DNA from: Mycolicibacterium sp. HK-90
Lineage (GTDB): Bacteria; Actinomycetota; Actinomycetes; Mycobacteriales; Mycobacteriaceae
NCBI RefSeq assembly: GCF_030486405.1
Contig: NZ_CP129613.1
Span: forward strand, 1,736,001-1,800,000
Direction: 5' to 3'
Length of the DNA stretch: 64,000 nt
Shown here: positions 15,443 through 24,356 of the stretch, in pieces
How positions within the stretch are numbered: position 1 is the first letter of the stretch
Layout: each line of letters begins with the position of its first letter
Program-made: the position numbers and the translations under genes
Notes under the pieces: model-generated
Seen by the model: the letters and a program-made list of their open reading frames with translations, nothing else
Database searches by the model: none
Told to the model about the DNA's origin: nothing

Positions 15443-15997
15443 ATGAGTGAGACCGTCCGGGCAGCGGCAGCGGTCGAACTGGCCAAGCACCGCAAGCTGA
15501 TCACCTCCGTGCTGAGCGGACGGATCCTCAGCGCGCTGATGCTGCCGATGCTGAGGTGGGCACCGCCCGCCGGTTACGGTGTCCTGACCACCACAGGGCG
15601 CAGAACCGGTCGGCGTCGCAGCAGATGCGTGCGGATCGTCCGAGCCGGTGATCGGGCATATGTGGTCGCTCTGCGACCGCCGAAGCTCGCCGTCGAGCAC
15701 CCCGATTGGGTGAACGGTTGGGTCCACAACATTCGCGCCGAGCCGGCGGTATCCGTTCGGCTACCCGGTGGCTCCCGACGTGGGCGGGCTACCGAGATCA
15801 CGGATCCGGCCGAATACCGGATGGCTCGGGCATTGCTGGCCGAGCGCGTGTACCTCGTCGACTTCGCTGAGTGTGCGATCCACCTGCGGGGTCTGCCGTC
15901 CAAGGCCAAAATCCTTGGGCTGCACCGATATTGGTTCGATACCGGTAATCCCGTCCGCATCGATCTGGCTGACTGCCAGACGCGCTCTGGACCGTAG
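15443..15997 (+). CDS. Deazaflavin (F420)-dependent nitroreductase-family protein
   Basis: A 184-residue Ddn-like split-barrel protein. Supporting segments are GVLTTTGRRTGRRRSRCVRIV (the TxGRxTGxxR signature of the F420-dependent deazaflavin nitroreductase family), then HPDWVNGWVHNIRAEPAVSVRL and RGRATEI. These enzymes use reduced F420 to reduce quinones, nitroaromatics or related acceptors at the membrane. Start ATG at 15443 (MSETV). It stands alone between deoA and a dienelactone hydrolase-like gene. Physiological substrate unknown. Confidence 0.85.
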   Translation: MSETVRAAAAVELAKHRKLITSVLSGRILSALMLPMLRWAPPAGYGVLTTTGRRTGRRRSRCVRIVRAGDRAYVVALRPPKLAVEHPDWVNGWVHNIRAEPAVSVRLPGGSRRGRATEITDPAEYRMARALLAERVYLVDFAECAIHLRGLPSKAKILGLHRYWFDTGNPVRIDLADCQTRSGP

Positions 15998-16023
15998 GCC
16001 GTCGAGCTGCTAGACACATCAGG

Positions 16024-16845
16024 GTGTCCGACGACGATCTCGCCGACTTCCAGCGATCCGAGTTCACCCACGACGCCAAGACCCGCACCGTGTTCCGGCG
16101 CGGAGAAGGCCCGGCCGTCCTCATCATGGCCGAAGTCCCCGGCATCACACCCAAGGTCCTCGACTTCGCCCGCAAGGTCAGCGAGATCGGTTGCACCGCG
16201 GTGCTTCCGCACCTGTTCGGTGTTCCCGGGCGGGACCCGAACCCCGATGCGCACGGCCTGATCGGGACCGCGGTCAGCGCCGTCAGCACACTGGTACCGC
16301 TGTGCGTCAGCAGGGAATTCGTCACCATGGCCACCGGTCGCACCTCGCCGGTCATCGACTGGCTGCGGGCACTGGCCCGCCATGAACACGAGCGATGCGG
16401 CGGGCCCGGGGTCGGCGCGGTCGGGATGTGCTTCACCGGTGGCTACGCATTGGCGATGGCCACCGACGACGTGCTGCTCGCCCCGGTGCTGTCCCAGCCC
16501 TCGTTGCCGTTGGGGGTGACCGCCGCCCAGCGCCGGTCGATCGACATCTCCGCCGAGGATCTGGCCGTGGTGAAACAGCGCTGCGCCCGAGGGCTGTCGG
16601 TGCTGGGGCTTCGGTTCACCGGCGACCGGCTCGTGCCACCGGAACGCTTCGACTATCTGCGCGAACAGCTCGGCGAGGCATTCATCGCGGTGGATCTCGA
16701 CGACGCCGACGCCAATCCGGCGGGGACCATGCCCCCGCACTCGGTGCTCACCGAGCATCTGATCGACGAACCCGGGCAACCCACCCGGGCCGCGCTCGAT
16801 CAGGTGCTGGACCTGTTCCGGACCCGGTTGTTGGTCGAGGTTTAG
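16024..16845 (+). CDS. Dienelactone hydrolase-family protein
   Basis: A 273-residue alpha/beta hydrolase. The nucleophile elbow is GMCFTGGYAL (a Cys nucleophile in G-x-C-x-G, as in dienelactone hydrolase). An Asp in FTGDRLVPPERF and a His in MPPHSVLTEH are suitable for the rest of the triad. The N-terminal VLIMAEVPGITPKVLDFARKV and the HLFGVPGR loop match the DLH family. It starts with GTG at 16024. It probably hydrolyses a lactone or small ester; the true substrate is unknown. Confidence 0.83.
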   Translation: MSDDDLADFQRSEFTHDAKTRTVFRRGEGPAVLIMAEVPGITPKVLDFARKVSEIGCTAVLPHLFGVPGRDPNPDAHGLIGTAVSAVSTLVPLCVSREFVTMATGRTSPVIDWLRALARHEHERCGGPGVGAVGMCFTGGYALAMATDDVLLAPVLSQPSLPLGVTAAQRRSIDISAEDLAVVKQRCARGLSVLGLRFTGDRLVPPERFDYLREQLGEAFIAVDLDDADANPAGTMPPHSVLTEHLIDEPGQPTRAALDQVLDLFRTRLLVEV

Positions 16846-16863
16846 GTCCGGCCTGTGACGGCG

Positions 16864-17688
16864 TCAGCTGCGGGCTCGGGTGAGGGCTGCTTCGGTGCCG
16901 AGTTCCCCGCGCAGTTCCGGGTTGTCGACGTAGGTCCGCACGTAGCCGTACAGGACGTGAGGATCTACATCGAATTGCCGGCAGTCGATTTGCAACATCG
17001 CTGTTTTCGGAAGCCGATCGATACGCCACAAGCGAGTGGTGTAGCGGCGGACCCAATTCGCATTGGCATACCCGCCCACCAGGATGACCGGCGTGCCAGC
17101 GTAGCCAATGTTTGCCAGCGTGACGACTGCGATCTCTGGCCAGTCTAGCCGTGACTCGAAGCTCCACGCGCGGTGAACAATTGCCTGACGGGACAGGATG
17201 ACTCCACCGCGGCGGATACGTCCGAAGGCTAGCCCTGCGCCGAACCATCCGAAGATGAGGCCGAGTGCGCCCGCTATCACCGCGCTGCCGGGAAACCCCT
17301 CGTCCTGGTGGATGACTATCTCGATCGCTGCCATGCCGCACAAGAGTGCGCCACACCCAGTCAATGCGAGGAGGATGGCGAACTGCCATGCCGATGACCG
17401 AATCTCCGTCCCCGGTGTGCCATGTCGCTCCACGGTCCGGATCGCCGTCGAGAGGTTCGCACGTCGGTATCGAACGACGACGCTGTAGGCAATCACAAGT
17501 GCGATCAGCAAAGTGAACAGCAGGCAATACCTGAGCGCAATGAAGTTGCCTGCGCCCGCCAGAACGATTCCGAACAGTAGTGAGATCACCGCAAACGTGG
17601 CCAGTGTCGCGACTGAGAAGTAGAACCGGATACCGCCGCCTCGGCCGCTCGACCTTTGACGCACGTGTGCTGGCTCAGAAGATCGCAT
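16864..17688 (-). CDS. Four-helix membrane protein with C-terminal PH-like domain (candidate immunity protein)
   Basis: A 274-residue protein with hydrophobic helices at about residues 21-43, 47-72, 104-126 and 134-155, then a soluble ~100-residue segment (GGVILSRQAIVHRAWSFE, then LDWPEIAVVTL) that reads like a bacterial PH-type domain. Its start overlaps the 3' end of the WXG effector-like gene by 14 nt, so the two are translationally linked. Small membrane proteins placed directly after pore-forming T7SS or LXG toxins often give immunity; this is the basis for the suggestion. No family name is recognised. The third-base GC content looks lower than in the neighbours. Confidence 0.65.
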   Translation of the reverse strand: MRSSEPAHVRQRSSGRGGGIRFYFSVATLATFAVISLLFGIVLAGAGNFIALRYCLLFTLLIALVIAYSVVVRYRRANLSTAIRTVERHGTPGTEIRSSAWQFAILLALTGCGALLCGMAAIEIVIHQDEGFPGSAVIAGALGLIFGWFGAGLAFGRIRRGGVILSRQAIVHRAWSFESRLDWPEIAVVTLANIGYAGTPVILVGGYANANWVRRYTTRLWRIDRLPKTAMLQIDCRQFDVDPHVLYGYVRTYVDNPELRGELGTEAALTRARS

Positions 17689-18751
17689 CCCATGCGTCCT
17701 TTGCTAGTCCACCGATGGCAGTCCCTGTGTCGCCGACAGCGGCGAATCCATCACTGATGGCATCGCCGACGCTGCCGATGCCGTTCTGGTAAAGCGAATC
17801 GACGGCACCGGAAGCGAATACACCCACGACTGCACCTCCGAGGGCACCCACTACCGTTCCTACGACCGGAACTGGAATTGCGGTGCCGATTGCCGCGCCC
17901 GCAAGGACTGAAGCGCCGAAGCCAACGCCGCCGGAAACGATCGCTTGCTCAACATCTTTGCCGTGTGCGATGTCATATGCTATGCCGCCCACCGCCAGAG
18001 CCCCGCCGACCTTGAGCCCAATGCGGCCCGCTTTCGCTTTGGCGTCGTCCGCGGCTTTCAAGGCATCGTCAGCGCTGTGCGCAAAGATCCGACTTTGATC
18101 GAAATCCCTGTAAATCTGGGCGGCGGGAGTGCCAGGTGGCGCTGACTTCGCCAAATCCAGGAACTTCGCCGCGTCAGCCTTGAGAAACTCCGCTTTAGCC
18201 TGCAACAGCGACACATGCTTCTCGGCAATAAGCCCGCCAGCCGCACCGTTGATCAGATCCCCTACTACAAAGAACCACTTACTCGTGAGGTCAGCCCAGG
18301 CATTCTTCACGGTGTCGCCGGCAAGCTTTTCAAGGGTACGTGCGGCTTCCGCTCCGTTTAGCGCGGTCGCGTAAGCGTCGATTTTCTCTGGGGTAGCGGG
18401 ACGAGGGCTGTGGATCGTAAATCCGTCAACCGTCAGCCCGGCGGCTGCTGCATTGTCACGGACAGATTGCATGTCTGTCTGTGCTCGTTGAAGTTCAGTC
18501 GCGAAGTTGTCTATTGTTTGTGCACTACTGATAACGCTGGCTTCCAGCGCCTCCGCCTTGGTTGCTCCACTTGTCATTCTCGCGACGAAAGCACCTCCGG
18601 CGTCTCCCTGCCAGTCCCCACTTGCGGTAGTCCGGGCACTGTGAATTTGATCGACGGTATTTGAGATCTTGGTAGCCAGTGTGGACCGCATCCAGTTGGC
18701 CGCCGACCGCACAGCATTCGGATCGCCCTCTATCTTGGTGTCGATCGGCAT
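17675..18751 (-). CDS. WXG-type T7SS effector-like protein with glycine-zipper C-terminus
   Basis: A 358-residue protein. Residues ~10-105 form two amphipathic helices around a W47-x-G49 turn (SGDWQGDAGGAF), the ESAT-6/WXG100 fold. A helical middle follows. Residues ~245-315 are hydrophobic and Gly-rich, with G298-x3-G302-x3-G306-x3-G310 and a second small-xxx-small run (G277, S281, G285, G289). Such glycine zippers form membrane pores in some LXG toxins such as TelE. The tail (GIGSVGDAISDGFAAVG) is also Gly-rich. Four nt separate it from the EspC-like gene and it overlaps the membrane-protein gene. Secretion and toxicity are inference; the fold evidence is direct. Confidence 0.72.
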   Translation of the reverse strand: MPIDTKIEGDPNAVRSAANWMRSTLATKISNTVDQIHSARTTASGDWQGDAGGAFVARMTSGATKAEALEASVISSAQTIDNFATELQRAQTDMQSVRDNAAAAGLTVDGFTIHSPRPATPEKIDAYATALNGAEAARTLEKLAGDTVKNAWADLTSKWFFVVGDLINGAAGGLIAEKHVSLLQAKAEFLKADAAKFLDLAKSAPPGTPAAQIYRDFDQSRIFAHSADDALKAADDAKAKAGRIGLKVGGALAVGGIAYDIAHGKDVEQAIVSGGVGFGASVLAGAAIGTAIPVPVVGTVVGALGGAVVGVFASGAVDSLYQNGIGSVGDAISDGFAAVGDTGTAIGGLAKDAWDAIF

Positions 18752-18755
18752 TCGA

Positions 18756-19043
18756 TCATCCTGTCCACATTGCGTGATTCAGGGAGTCAGCAGCTGCTTC
18801 GTCCTGTCCGCGGTAGCTGGTGCTGGCTGATGCGACCCCGTCACCCACTGCCTTCACCGCAACTGCGAGTTGTCCGGTATCGTCCACGAGTTTCGCCAGA
18901 ATTCCGAGAATCGCGGGTGTGCCACAGCCGCCGTCGATGGATGTTGGCGTCGATGAACTGGCGCTGTCGAGATTGGTGCCGGCGCTCGCCATGGATCGAG
19001 ATATTTTGTCGAGCGCATCGGGGTCGACATGGAGAAGGCTCAC
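18756..19043 (-). CDS. EspC-like T7SS substrate/chaperone with YxxxD signal
   Basis: A 95-residue helical-hairpin protein of the ESX-1 secretion-associated (DUF2580/EspC) type. LLHVDPDALDKISRSM at the N-terminus and a C-terminal Y77-R-G-Q-D81 match the family's YxxxD/E type VII secretion signal. The GTG start at 19043 overlaps the upstream stop as GTGA. It precedes the WXG effector-like gene by 4 nt, as expected for a small partner that co-folds with and carries the larger protein to the ESX machine. No ESX ATPase or membrane component is in the window. Confidence 0.75.
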   Translation of the reverse strand: MSLLHVDPDALDKISRSMASAGTNLDSASSSTPTSIDGGCGTPAILGILAKLVDDTGQLAVAVKAVGDGVASASTSYRGQDEAAADSLNHAMWTG

Positions 19044-19618
19044 TTGCGTACCCTGCGCTCTTCTTCCGGAATCACCACATCAAGCAGCAACAATTCAAAC
19101 GGGTGGGCGCTTTGCAATTGCGAGAGCCCGGCGGTAGGCATCACAATCCAGGCCTGGTCATCTCCGCAGCAAAAGTGCAGCCGGTCGAGAGCGGAATAGG
19201 CGAGCAACGCGGTCCTTCCATCCCGGGTCTGCCGCATATCGATACGCGCGGCCTTCGGGTCGTCAACCGCTTCTGCACACGGCAAGTAAACGACAGGCGG
19301 AAAGTCGCTTGGAATAGCTTTGGGCTCATTCTGTTTCGCCGTAGGGCCGGGGGCCGACGTCCGCGGTGCCACGGCCTGATTGCCACCAACGGGCGGCCCG
19401 TCTGCTCGGCTCTGTGCGGGGCGACGGAGGGCATAGCCCTCGTTGGTTTGCGGAGTAGCGGCCGACTGCGGCGGAATCTCATCGGAGCGCGTGGGCGCCC
19501 AGCTGGTTTGGGGGAACATTACTGCTCGGAGATCCTCGCCTTCCTGTCCTCCAGGACGCCGGCGCACACGTTCTGATCCCGCATCATGATTCATCGGCGG
19601 CGAGTACTCCATTGGCAT
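19040..19618 (-). CDS. SAV_915/SseB-like protein heading the T7SS-type cassette
   Basis: A 192-residue protein. The first ~90 residues are polar and low in complexity (Pro, Gln, Arg). The C-terminal part (VVYLPCAEAVDDP, then DGRTALLAYSALDRLHFCCGDDQAW, then LLLDVVIPEEERR) fits the SAV_915/SseB N-terminal-like family seen near WXG effectors in actinobacteria. The start is ATG at 19618 after AGGGGG; a second ATG is at 19612. Upstream open frame is not supported. It overlaps the EspC-like gene by 4 nt and is the first gene of the four-gene unit. Its role is unknown; a link to effector handling is inference. Confidence 0.65.
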   Translation of the reverse strand: MPMEYSPPMNHDAGSERVRRRPGGQEGEDLRAVMFPQTSWAPTRSDEIPPQSAATPQTNEGYALRRPAQSRADGPPVGGNQAVAPRTSAPGPTAKQNEPKAIPSDFPPVVYLPCAEAVDDPKAARIDMRQTRDGRTALLAYSALDRLHFCCGDDQAWIVMPTAGLSQLQSAHPFELLLLDVVIPEEERRVRK

Positions 19619-19961
19619 TACCCCCTTGTATAAGCCCTGGCACCATTGGTGCCGATGCTTGAAAGCGCGGCTGTTTGCGCGCCTACCTCGACGCGTCAGA
19701 CTAGCAGCGACGTTGCAGCGGATTTTCGTGGGAGATATCACATTGGGGTCACGTGCCAACCTGATTCACCTGGTACAGATCTGCAGTCGCCCGCGTCCTG
19801 CGGTCAGCTCCTGCGCGTTTGCTGCGGTTGGTGACGTGGTGCCCAACGCAGGCCGCACACCAAAGATCGGGCGGTCCGGCCGCGCAGCCGGCCGGGAGAA
19901 CGATGGCTGAACACCCACCGATCCGGGGGCCGATCCGGCCGAACGTGGGGATGATGGGGAT
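19619..19961. other. Noncoding region between the T7SS-type cassette and add
   Basis: This 343-nt divergent region has no credible gene. It has mixed base composition, lower in GC near the cassette, and must contain the promoters for the cassette (leftward) and for add (rightward). I see no strong hairpin, tandem repeat or tRNA. M. tuberculosis carries a small pilin gene (mtp) near add, but nothing resembling it is visible here. Confidence 0.6.
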
Positions 19962-21050
19962 ATGAGTACGCCGCTGAGTCTGGACAAGATCCAGCATGCT
20001 CCCAAGGCCCTGCTGCACGACCACCTCGACGGTGGATTGCGGCCGGCCACCGTGCTCGACCTGGCCGGTGAGCTCGGCTATGACGACCTGCCGGCCACCG
20101 AGGTCGACGAGCTGGCCACGTTCTTTCGCACGGCCGCGCACAGTGGGTCGTTGGAGCGTTACCTGGAGCCGTTCGCCCACACGGTCGGGGTGATGCAGTC
20201 CCCGGAGGCGTTGCATCGCGTGGCCTACGAGTGTGTCGAGGACCTGGCCGCGGACAACGTGGTCTATGCCGAGATCCGGTTTGCCCCCGAACTGCACATC
20301 GATCGTGGGCTGTCTCTTGACGACGTGGTCGACGCGGTGCTGGCCGGCTTCGCCGACGGTGAGAAGGCGGCCGCAGCCGAGGGGCGCACCATCACCGTGC
20401 GCTGTCTGGTCACCGCGATGCGTCACGCGGCCAGGTCCCGGGAGATCGCCGAGCTGGCGATCCGGTTCCGCGACAAGGGCGTTGTCGGGTTCGACATCGC
20501 CGGCGCCGAGGCCGGGTACCCGCCCACGCGCCACCTCGATGCATTCGAGTACATGCGAGGCAACAACGCGCGCTTCACGATTCACGCCGGTGAGGCGTTC
20601 GGTCTGCCGTCGATCCACGAGGCCATCGCATTCTGCGGGGCCGACCGGCTGGGGCACGGCGTGCGCATCGTCGATGACATCACCGAACTCGACGACGGGA
20701 CCCAGCAGCTCGGTCGGCTCGCATCCATCTTGCGGGACAAGCGAATTCCGTTGGAGATGTGCCCCAGCAGCAATGTGCAGACCGGGGCGGCGCCCAGCAT
20801 CGCCGAGCATCCGTTCGACCGGCTGGCCCGGTTGCGGTTCCGCGTCACCGTCAACACCGACAACCGACTGATGAGCGACACCACGATGAGCCAGGAGATG
20901 CTGCGCCTGGTCGAGGCCTTCGGCTACGGCTGGAGTGATCTGGAGCGGTTCACCATCAACGCGATGAAGTCGGCGTTCATCCCGTTCGACCAACGGCTCG
21001 CGCTGATCGACGAGGTGATCAAGCCCCGGTACGCCGTGCTGGTCGGCTGA
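19962..21050 (+). CDS. add: Adenosine deaminase
   Basis: A 362-residue TIM-barrel zinc hydrolase that converts adenosine and deoxyadenosine to inosine forms. Key motifs: [10 protein letters not shown] (HxH metal ligands), [17 protein letters not shown] (metal His and catalytic Glu), RLGHGVRI and MCPSSN, then VNTDNR (metal Asp). All look intact, and the length is normal. Start ATG at 19962 (MSTPLSLD). Together with cdd, deoA, upp and the purine nucleoside phosphorylase it makes the window a nucleoside-salvage neighbourhood. Its last 32 nt overlap the convergent hydrolase gene. Confidence 0.96.
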   Translation: MSTPLSLDKIQHAPKALLHDHLDGGLRPATVLDLAGELGYDDLPATEVDELATFFRTAAHSGSLERYLEPFAHTVGVMQSPEALHRVAYECVEDLAADNVVYAEIRFAPELHIDRGLSLDDVVDAVLAGFADGEKAAAAEGRTITVRCLVTAMRHAARSREIAELAIRFRDKGVVGFDIAGAEAGYPPTRHLDAFEYMRGNNARFTIHAGEAFGLPSIHEAIAFCGADRLGHGVRIVDDITELDDGTQQLGRLASILRDKRIPLEMCPSSNVQTGAAPSIAEHPFDRLARLRFRVTVNTDNRLMSDTTMSQEMLRLVEAFGYGWSDLERFTINAMKSAFIPFDQRLALIDEVIKPRYAVLVG

Positions 21051-21849
21051 GCACCGCGCGCAGTACGTCGGCGAAAGCCCCTGGCGCGTCGATGAACCCG
21101 CCGTGGTCGCCGGGGAACATGACCAGACGCTTGCCCAACAGATCGGCCAGCGCGATCGTGGTCCGCTTGGTCAACAAGCGCCCGGACTCCTCGCCCAGCC
21201 CCAGCACCACCCGCCCCTTCTTGAGCGCCTCGACGTCGGGCAAAAATCGGGTGGTGCCCCGGAGCTCGTGGTTGAAGAAATGTGCTGCGTCGCGCAGATC
21301 CTGATCGCTGGGCGCGGGCGGTCCGGGTGCGTCGGAGGGCGCGCCGGCGGGCACGTCGAAGCCGGCGTTGGCCATGAACTTGCCCCAGGCCGCGAACATC
21401 CCGTCCCGGTTGAAGGTGGCGATGATGTCTTCGGTGGCGGCACGCTGCTCGGCGGCGTCGGGCAGCAACTCGAGCAGGGGAGGCTCATGCGCGACGAGTG
21501 TGCGCACCCGGTCCGGGTGGCGGGCCACCAACGACAGACCCGTCACCGCCCCGCCGGACGAACCGAACACATCCGCTGAGTCGGCGCCCAGATCGTCGAG
21601 GATCGCCGCGACGTCATCGGCCCGACGCTCCGGGATGGAGTTCTCGGTCGGGTCGTCGACGGTACTGCCCGCGATGCCGCGCGGGTCGGCCGTCACCACG
21701 GTGTGGTCGCCGGCCAGCGCGTGGGCCAGGGGCGCGAATTCGGCGGCCGCCATCGGGGCACCGAGAATCAGGACCAGCGGCCCCTGCCCGCGTACCTCGT
21801 AGTGCAGGCGGGCGCCGGGAACGCAGACTGTCGAAATGGTGATCGTCAT
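21019..21849 (-). CDS. Alpha/beta hydrolase (Rv3312c-like)
   Basis: A 276-residue alpha/beta hydrolase. The nucleophile elbow [10 protein letters not shown] (G-x-S-x-G), an oxyanion-hole region [12 protein letters not shown] and a late catalytic His in [11 protein letters not shown] are visible. It resembles epoxide-hydrolase and lactonase-type mycobacterial enzymes. The ATG at 21849 (MTITIST) is preferred; an in-frame start six codons upstream is possible. The 3' end overlaps add by 32 nt on the opposite strand. It sits next to the Rv3311-like gene as in M. tuberculosis. Substrate unknown. Confidence 0.85.
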   Translation of the reverse strand: MTITISTVCVPGARLHYEVRGQGPLVLILGAPMAAAEFAPLAHALAGDHTVVTADPRGIAGSTVDDPTENSIPERRADDVAAILDDLGADSADVFGSSGGAVTGLSLVARHPDRVRTLVAHEPPLLELLPDAAEQRAATEDIIATFNRDGMFAAWGKFMANAGFDVPAGAPSDAPGPPAPSDQDLRDAAHFFNHELRGTTRFLPDVEALKKGRVVLGLGEESGRLLTKRTTIALADLLGKRLVMFPGDHGGFIDAPGAFADVLRAVLSRPARRTGA

Positions 21850-21910
21850 GTCGATAACGACCGGCACGGCCCGCAGAACTCATCGCCGGGTTGCCCTCGG
21901 CGCGTGATGC

Positions 21911-23182
21911 CTACTCCGCCCGCAGGCGCGACTCCACGAAACGCTCCAGCGCCTCCCACTGCTCGACGGCCTCGGTGTAGGGGGCCTCGGGGGCGCGGGT
22001 GTTGTCGCTGTCGAGGACGTGGTTGACGAACTTGCCGAGGGCCTTGGTGTCGGCCAGCGTCTCGTCGACGGTCTTGTCCTCCGAGTAGTCGCTGACGTCG
22101 CGCAGCAGCTCGACGGCCAGCTCCAACTGGTCATGGTCGACGGTGTCGGGCCCGTCGGCGATGTCGTCGGCGATGCCGCTGAGCACGTAGACGTTCTCCT
22201 CGGCGACCTCGACACGCAGTGAGCCGTCGGTGGCGGCGGTCCTGATGTCGTCGTAGGTGGCCAGGTCCGACAGATCGTGATCGTGCTCGTCGGCCAGGTA
22301 GCGGGCCAGAGCGCGCTCGGAGCTGAACACGCTGATGCGGCCGTTGCGGCCGAGGAACACCGGCTCGTCATCGAGGTAGCAGCGCAGCGTGTAGACGGTG
22401 CCCGACCCGGTCATGATCCGGACCGGGTCGATGCCGACCTTCAGCCAGAAGTCCTCGTCGTCGCCCAGGACGGCGGAGTCCGCGGCGCTGCGCACCGGCT
22501 CGGCGGCCACGTCGTCCTCGTCGGAGGACTCGGCGTCGTCGGTGTCGGTGTCGGTCGTGAGCTCGTCGTCGTCCTCGGGTGCGTCCGCCTCGAGTTCGGC
22601 CTCGGCCTTCTTGACCGCGTCGGCGTCGATGCTCTCGGGGATGGTGACGATCTCGTCGATGGCGTCGAGCACGCCATCCCAGCCGCGGGCGACCACCGCT
22701 TCGATCTCGCCCCAGCGCTTGCGCCCGGAACGGCCGGTGAAGCTGTCCATCCCGCCGCCCAGGGTGCCGAGCACCGGGTTGCCGTTGAAGAACTTGCTGA
22801 TGGCCGCCAGCTCACACACCGAGCCGATCGAGGACACCACCACCAGCGTGCGATGCAACGACGCGATGGACTCCTCGGTCGGCTTCTCGGCGACCAGATC
22901 GGGCACCCCGACGATGTCGTACTCACGGTCCTCGGCCGGCTGCAGGCGGTGCGCATTGGCCGCGGTCAGCTTGTCCCACGTCGGGTGGTCGGTCAGATCG
23001 TTGTCGGTGTCGGTGCGGACGAATGCCGTCAGGTCAGCGACCGATTCGAAGGCGTACAGAGCGTCACCCTCGCCCAGGATGGCCTCCCACTCGTCGCCGG
23101 CATCCCGCCAGCGCGGAGCCCACAGTGTGTAGAGGTCGCCCTTGGTCAACCCGAGCCGGATCGGCACGATGTCAGCAGCCAT
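21911..23182 (-). CDS. Conserved mycobacterial protein of unknown function (Rv3311-like)
   Basis: A 423-residue protein that looks like two related halves (N-terminal LYTLWAPRWRDAGDEWEAILGEGDALYAFESVADLTAFV; C-terminal VYTLRCYLDDEPVFLGRNG followed by FSSERALARYL) joined by a very acidic linker (about residues 205-245, mainly Asp, Glu, Thr, Ser). Each half has an 'E/S-x-x-x-L-x-x-Y/F' helix after a short beta segment, which suggests an internal duplication. No enzymatic motif is recognised. The start is ATG at 23182 (MAADIVPIRLG), and the length fits the M. tuberculosis homologue. Neighbour order is conserved with the hydrolase and add. Confidence 0.8.
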   Translation of the reverse strand: MAADIVPIRLGLTKGDLYTLWAPRWRDAGDEWEAILGEGDALYAFESVADLTAFVRTDTDNDLTDHPTWDKLTAANAHRLQPAEDREYDIVGVPDLVAEKPTEESIASLHRTLVVVSSIGSVCELAAISKFFNGNPVLGTLGGGMDSFTGRSGRKRWGEIEAVVARGWDGVLDAIDEIVTIPESIDADAVKKAEAELEADAPEDDDELTTDTDTDDAESSDEDDVAAEPVRSAADSAVLGDDEDFWLKVGIDPVRIMTGSGTVYTLRCYLDDEPVFLGRNGRISVFSSERALARYLADEHDHDLSDLATYDDIRTAATDGSLRVEVAEENVYVLSGIADDIADGPDTVDHDQLELAVELLRDVSDYSEDKTVDETLADTKALGKFVNHVLDSDNTRAPEAPYTEAVEQWEALERFVESRLRAE

Positions 23183-23247
23183 GCGGCACAGCCTAGTGGG
23201 GTGCCCTGGGCGCCCGGTCAGGTTGTCTCCGGTTCGGCGGTGGCGGG

Positions 23248-24354
23248 TCACACCGTGGGCCGCCAGAACCCCTGAAATCCCTGGCCGGCATTCGTGGTGC
23301 GGATGGGGGACGACTTCACCGGATCGCCCGCTTCGATCATCGAATTCTCGCCGACGATCATCGCCACGTGGCCGTCCCAGACCGCCAGGTCACCGGGTCG
23401 CAGCGTCGCCGCCGACACCGCCTTGCCGATGTCCTGTTCCTGTGCCAGCCGTGGAATGTCCAGTCCGGCTTCGTGATACGCCCATTGGGTCAGGCCGCTG
23501 CAGTCCAGACCCACCCCCGGCGTCGTGCCACCCCACCGGTAGGGCACGCCGAGCTGGGTCAGGGCATGCCGCACGGCGCTGGCCGCCACGGCGTTGGGCG
23601 CGGTGGCGATGCTCCCGTCGGGCAACCGCACCGCCACGCCATCACCGAACATGCCCGGGTCGCGCAGCCCGACGGCCGCTTCGGAGCGGTCCGCCGCCGA
23701 CATGGTCGGGAGACCGGACGATCGGTCCCAACCGGTCATCGGGGCGGCTGAGGGCGCACCGCCGGAGAACCCGGAGGCCGGCAGGAAACCGCCCGAGCCC
23801 ACCGGGTATCCGGCTGATCCCGCGTGCATCCCGGCCGCCGGCGGTGCGCCGGCGGCCGGGGCGGTGACTGCGCCGGTCTGACGGTCCAACTCGGCGCGGA
23901 GTTCGTCGACGACGGCCGAGGCCTCGCTGATCGCGGCGTCCGCCTCGGCCTTCAGCTGCTGCGCCACCCCAGGCTCGTCGAGGCGCGGTGCCAGTGCCGC
24001 GATGCGGGCCTCGAAGCGGTCGATGATCGCCTGCAGCCGCGCCGCGGCCTCCGCGACCGCCGAGCCCGCATCCCTGGCTGCCAGGCTCAACATCCGCGCG
24101 CGGTCGGCCAGGCCGGTCGCCTCGGCCGCGGCGCCCGCGGTGAAGTCGGCGGCCGCGCCGGCGGCGGTACCCGACCAGTCGGCGGCGGCCCGGTCCCATG
24201 AGCGCCCGAGCGCGGCCGCGATATCGGTCAGTGCGGTGTGCGCCGCGTCGAGTGCCGTCGCGGAAGGCTCAGCCGTGGGCGGCCGGCCGCTGCCCACGAG
24301 ATCGCGTAGCTCGTACAGCGGTGCGGCCAGCAGGTCGGCCGAGGCGCCGGGCAC
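23248..24354 (-). CDS. WXG-NlpC/P60 cell-wall endopeptidase
   Basis: A 368-residue protein. Residues ~35-180 are a helical WXG100-like domain with the turn DWSGTAAGAA, followed by a Pro/Gly/Ala-rich linker (to ~245). The C-terminal ~110 residues are an NlpC/P60 (C40) peptidase with catalytic Cys in GLDCSGLTQWAY and His in WDGHVAMIVG. It has no Sec signal, so export through a type VII system with the adjacent EspC-like protein is likely. NlpC/P60 enzymes cut peptidoglycan stem peptides. The GTG start at 24354 leaves 2 nt to the upstream gene. M. tuberculosis has sapM in this relative position. Confidence 0.83.
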   Translation of the reverse strand: MPGASADLLAAPLYELRDLVGSGRPPTAEPSATALDAAHTALTDIAAALGRSWDRAAADWSGTAAGAAADFTAGAAAEATGLADRARMLSLAARDAGSAVAEAAARLQAIIDRFEARIAALAPRLDEPGVAQQLKAEADAAISEASAVVDELRAELDRQTGAVTAPAAGAPPAAGMHAGSAGYPVGSGGFLPASGFSGGAPSAAPMTGWDRSSGLPTMSAADRSEAAVGLRDPGMFGDGVAVRLPDGSIATAPNAVAASAVRHALTQLGVPYRWGGTTPGVGLDCSGLTQWAYHEAGLDIPRLAQEQDIGKAVSAATLRPGDLAVWDGHVAMIVGENSMIEAGDPVKSSPIRTTNAGQGFQGFWRPTV

Positions 24355-24356
24355 GG

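Noticed and set aside
19626..19910. A 94-residue + strand open frame between the T7SS-type cassette and add
   Set aside because: No ribosome-binding site, no recognisable domain, unusual composition, and it overlaps the cassette promoter region.
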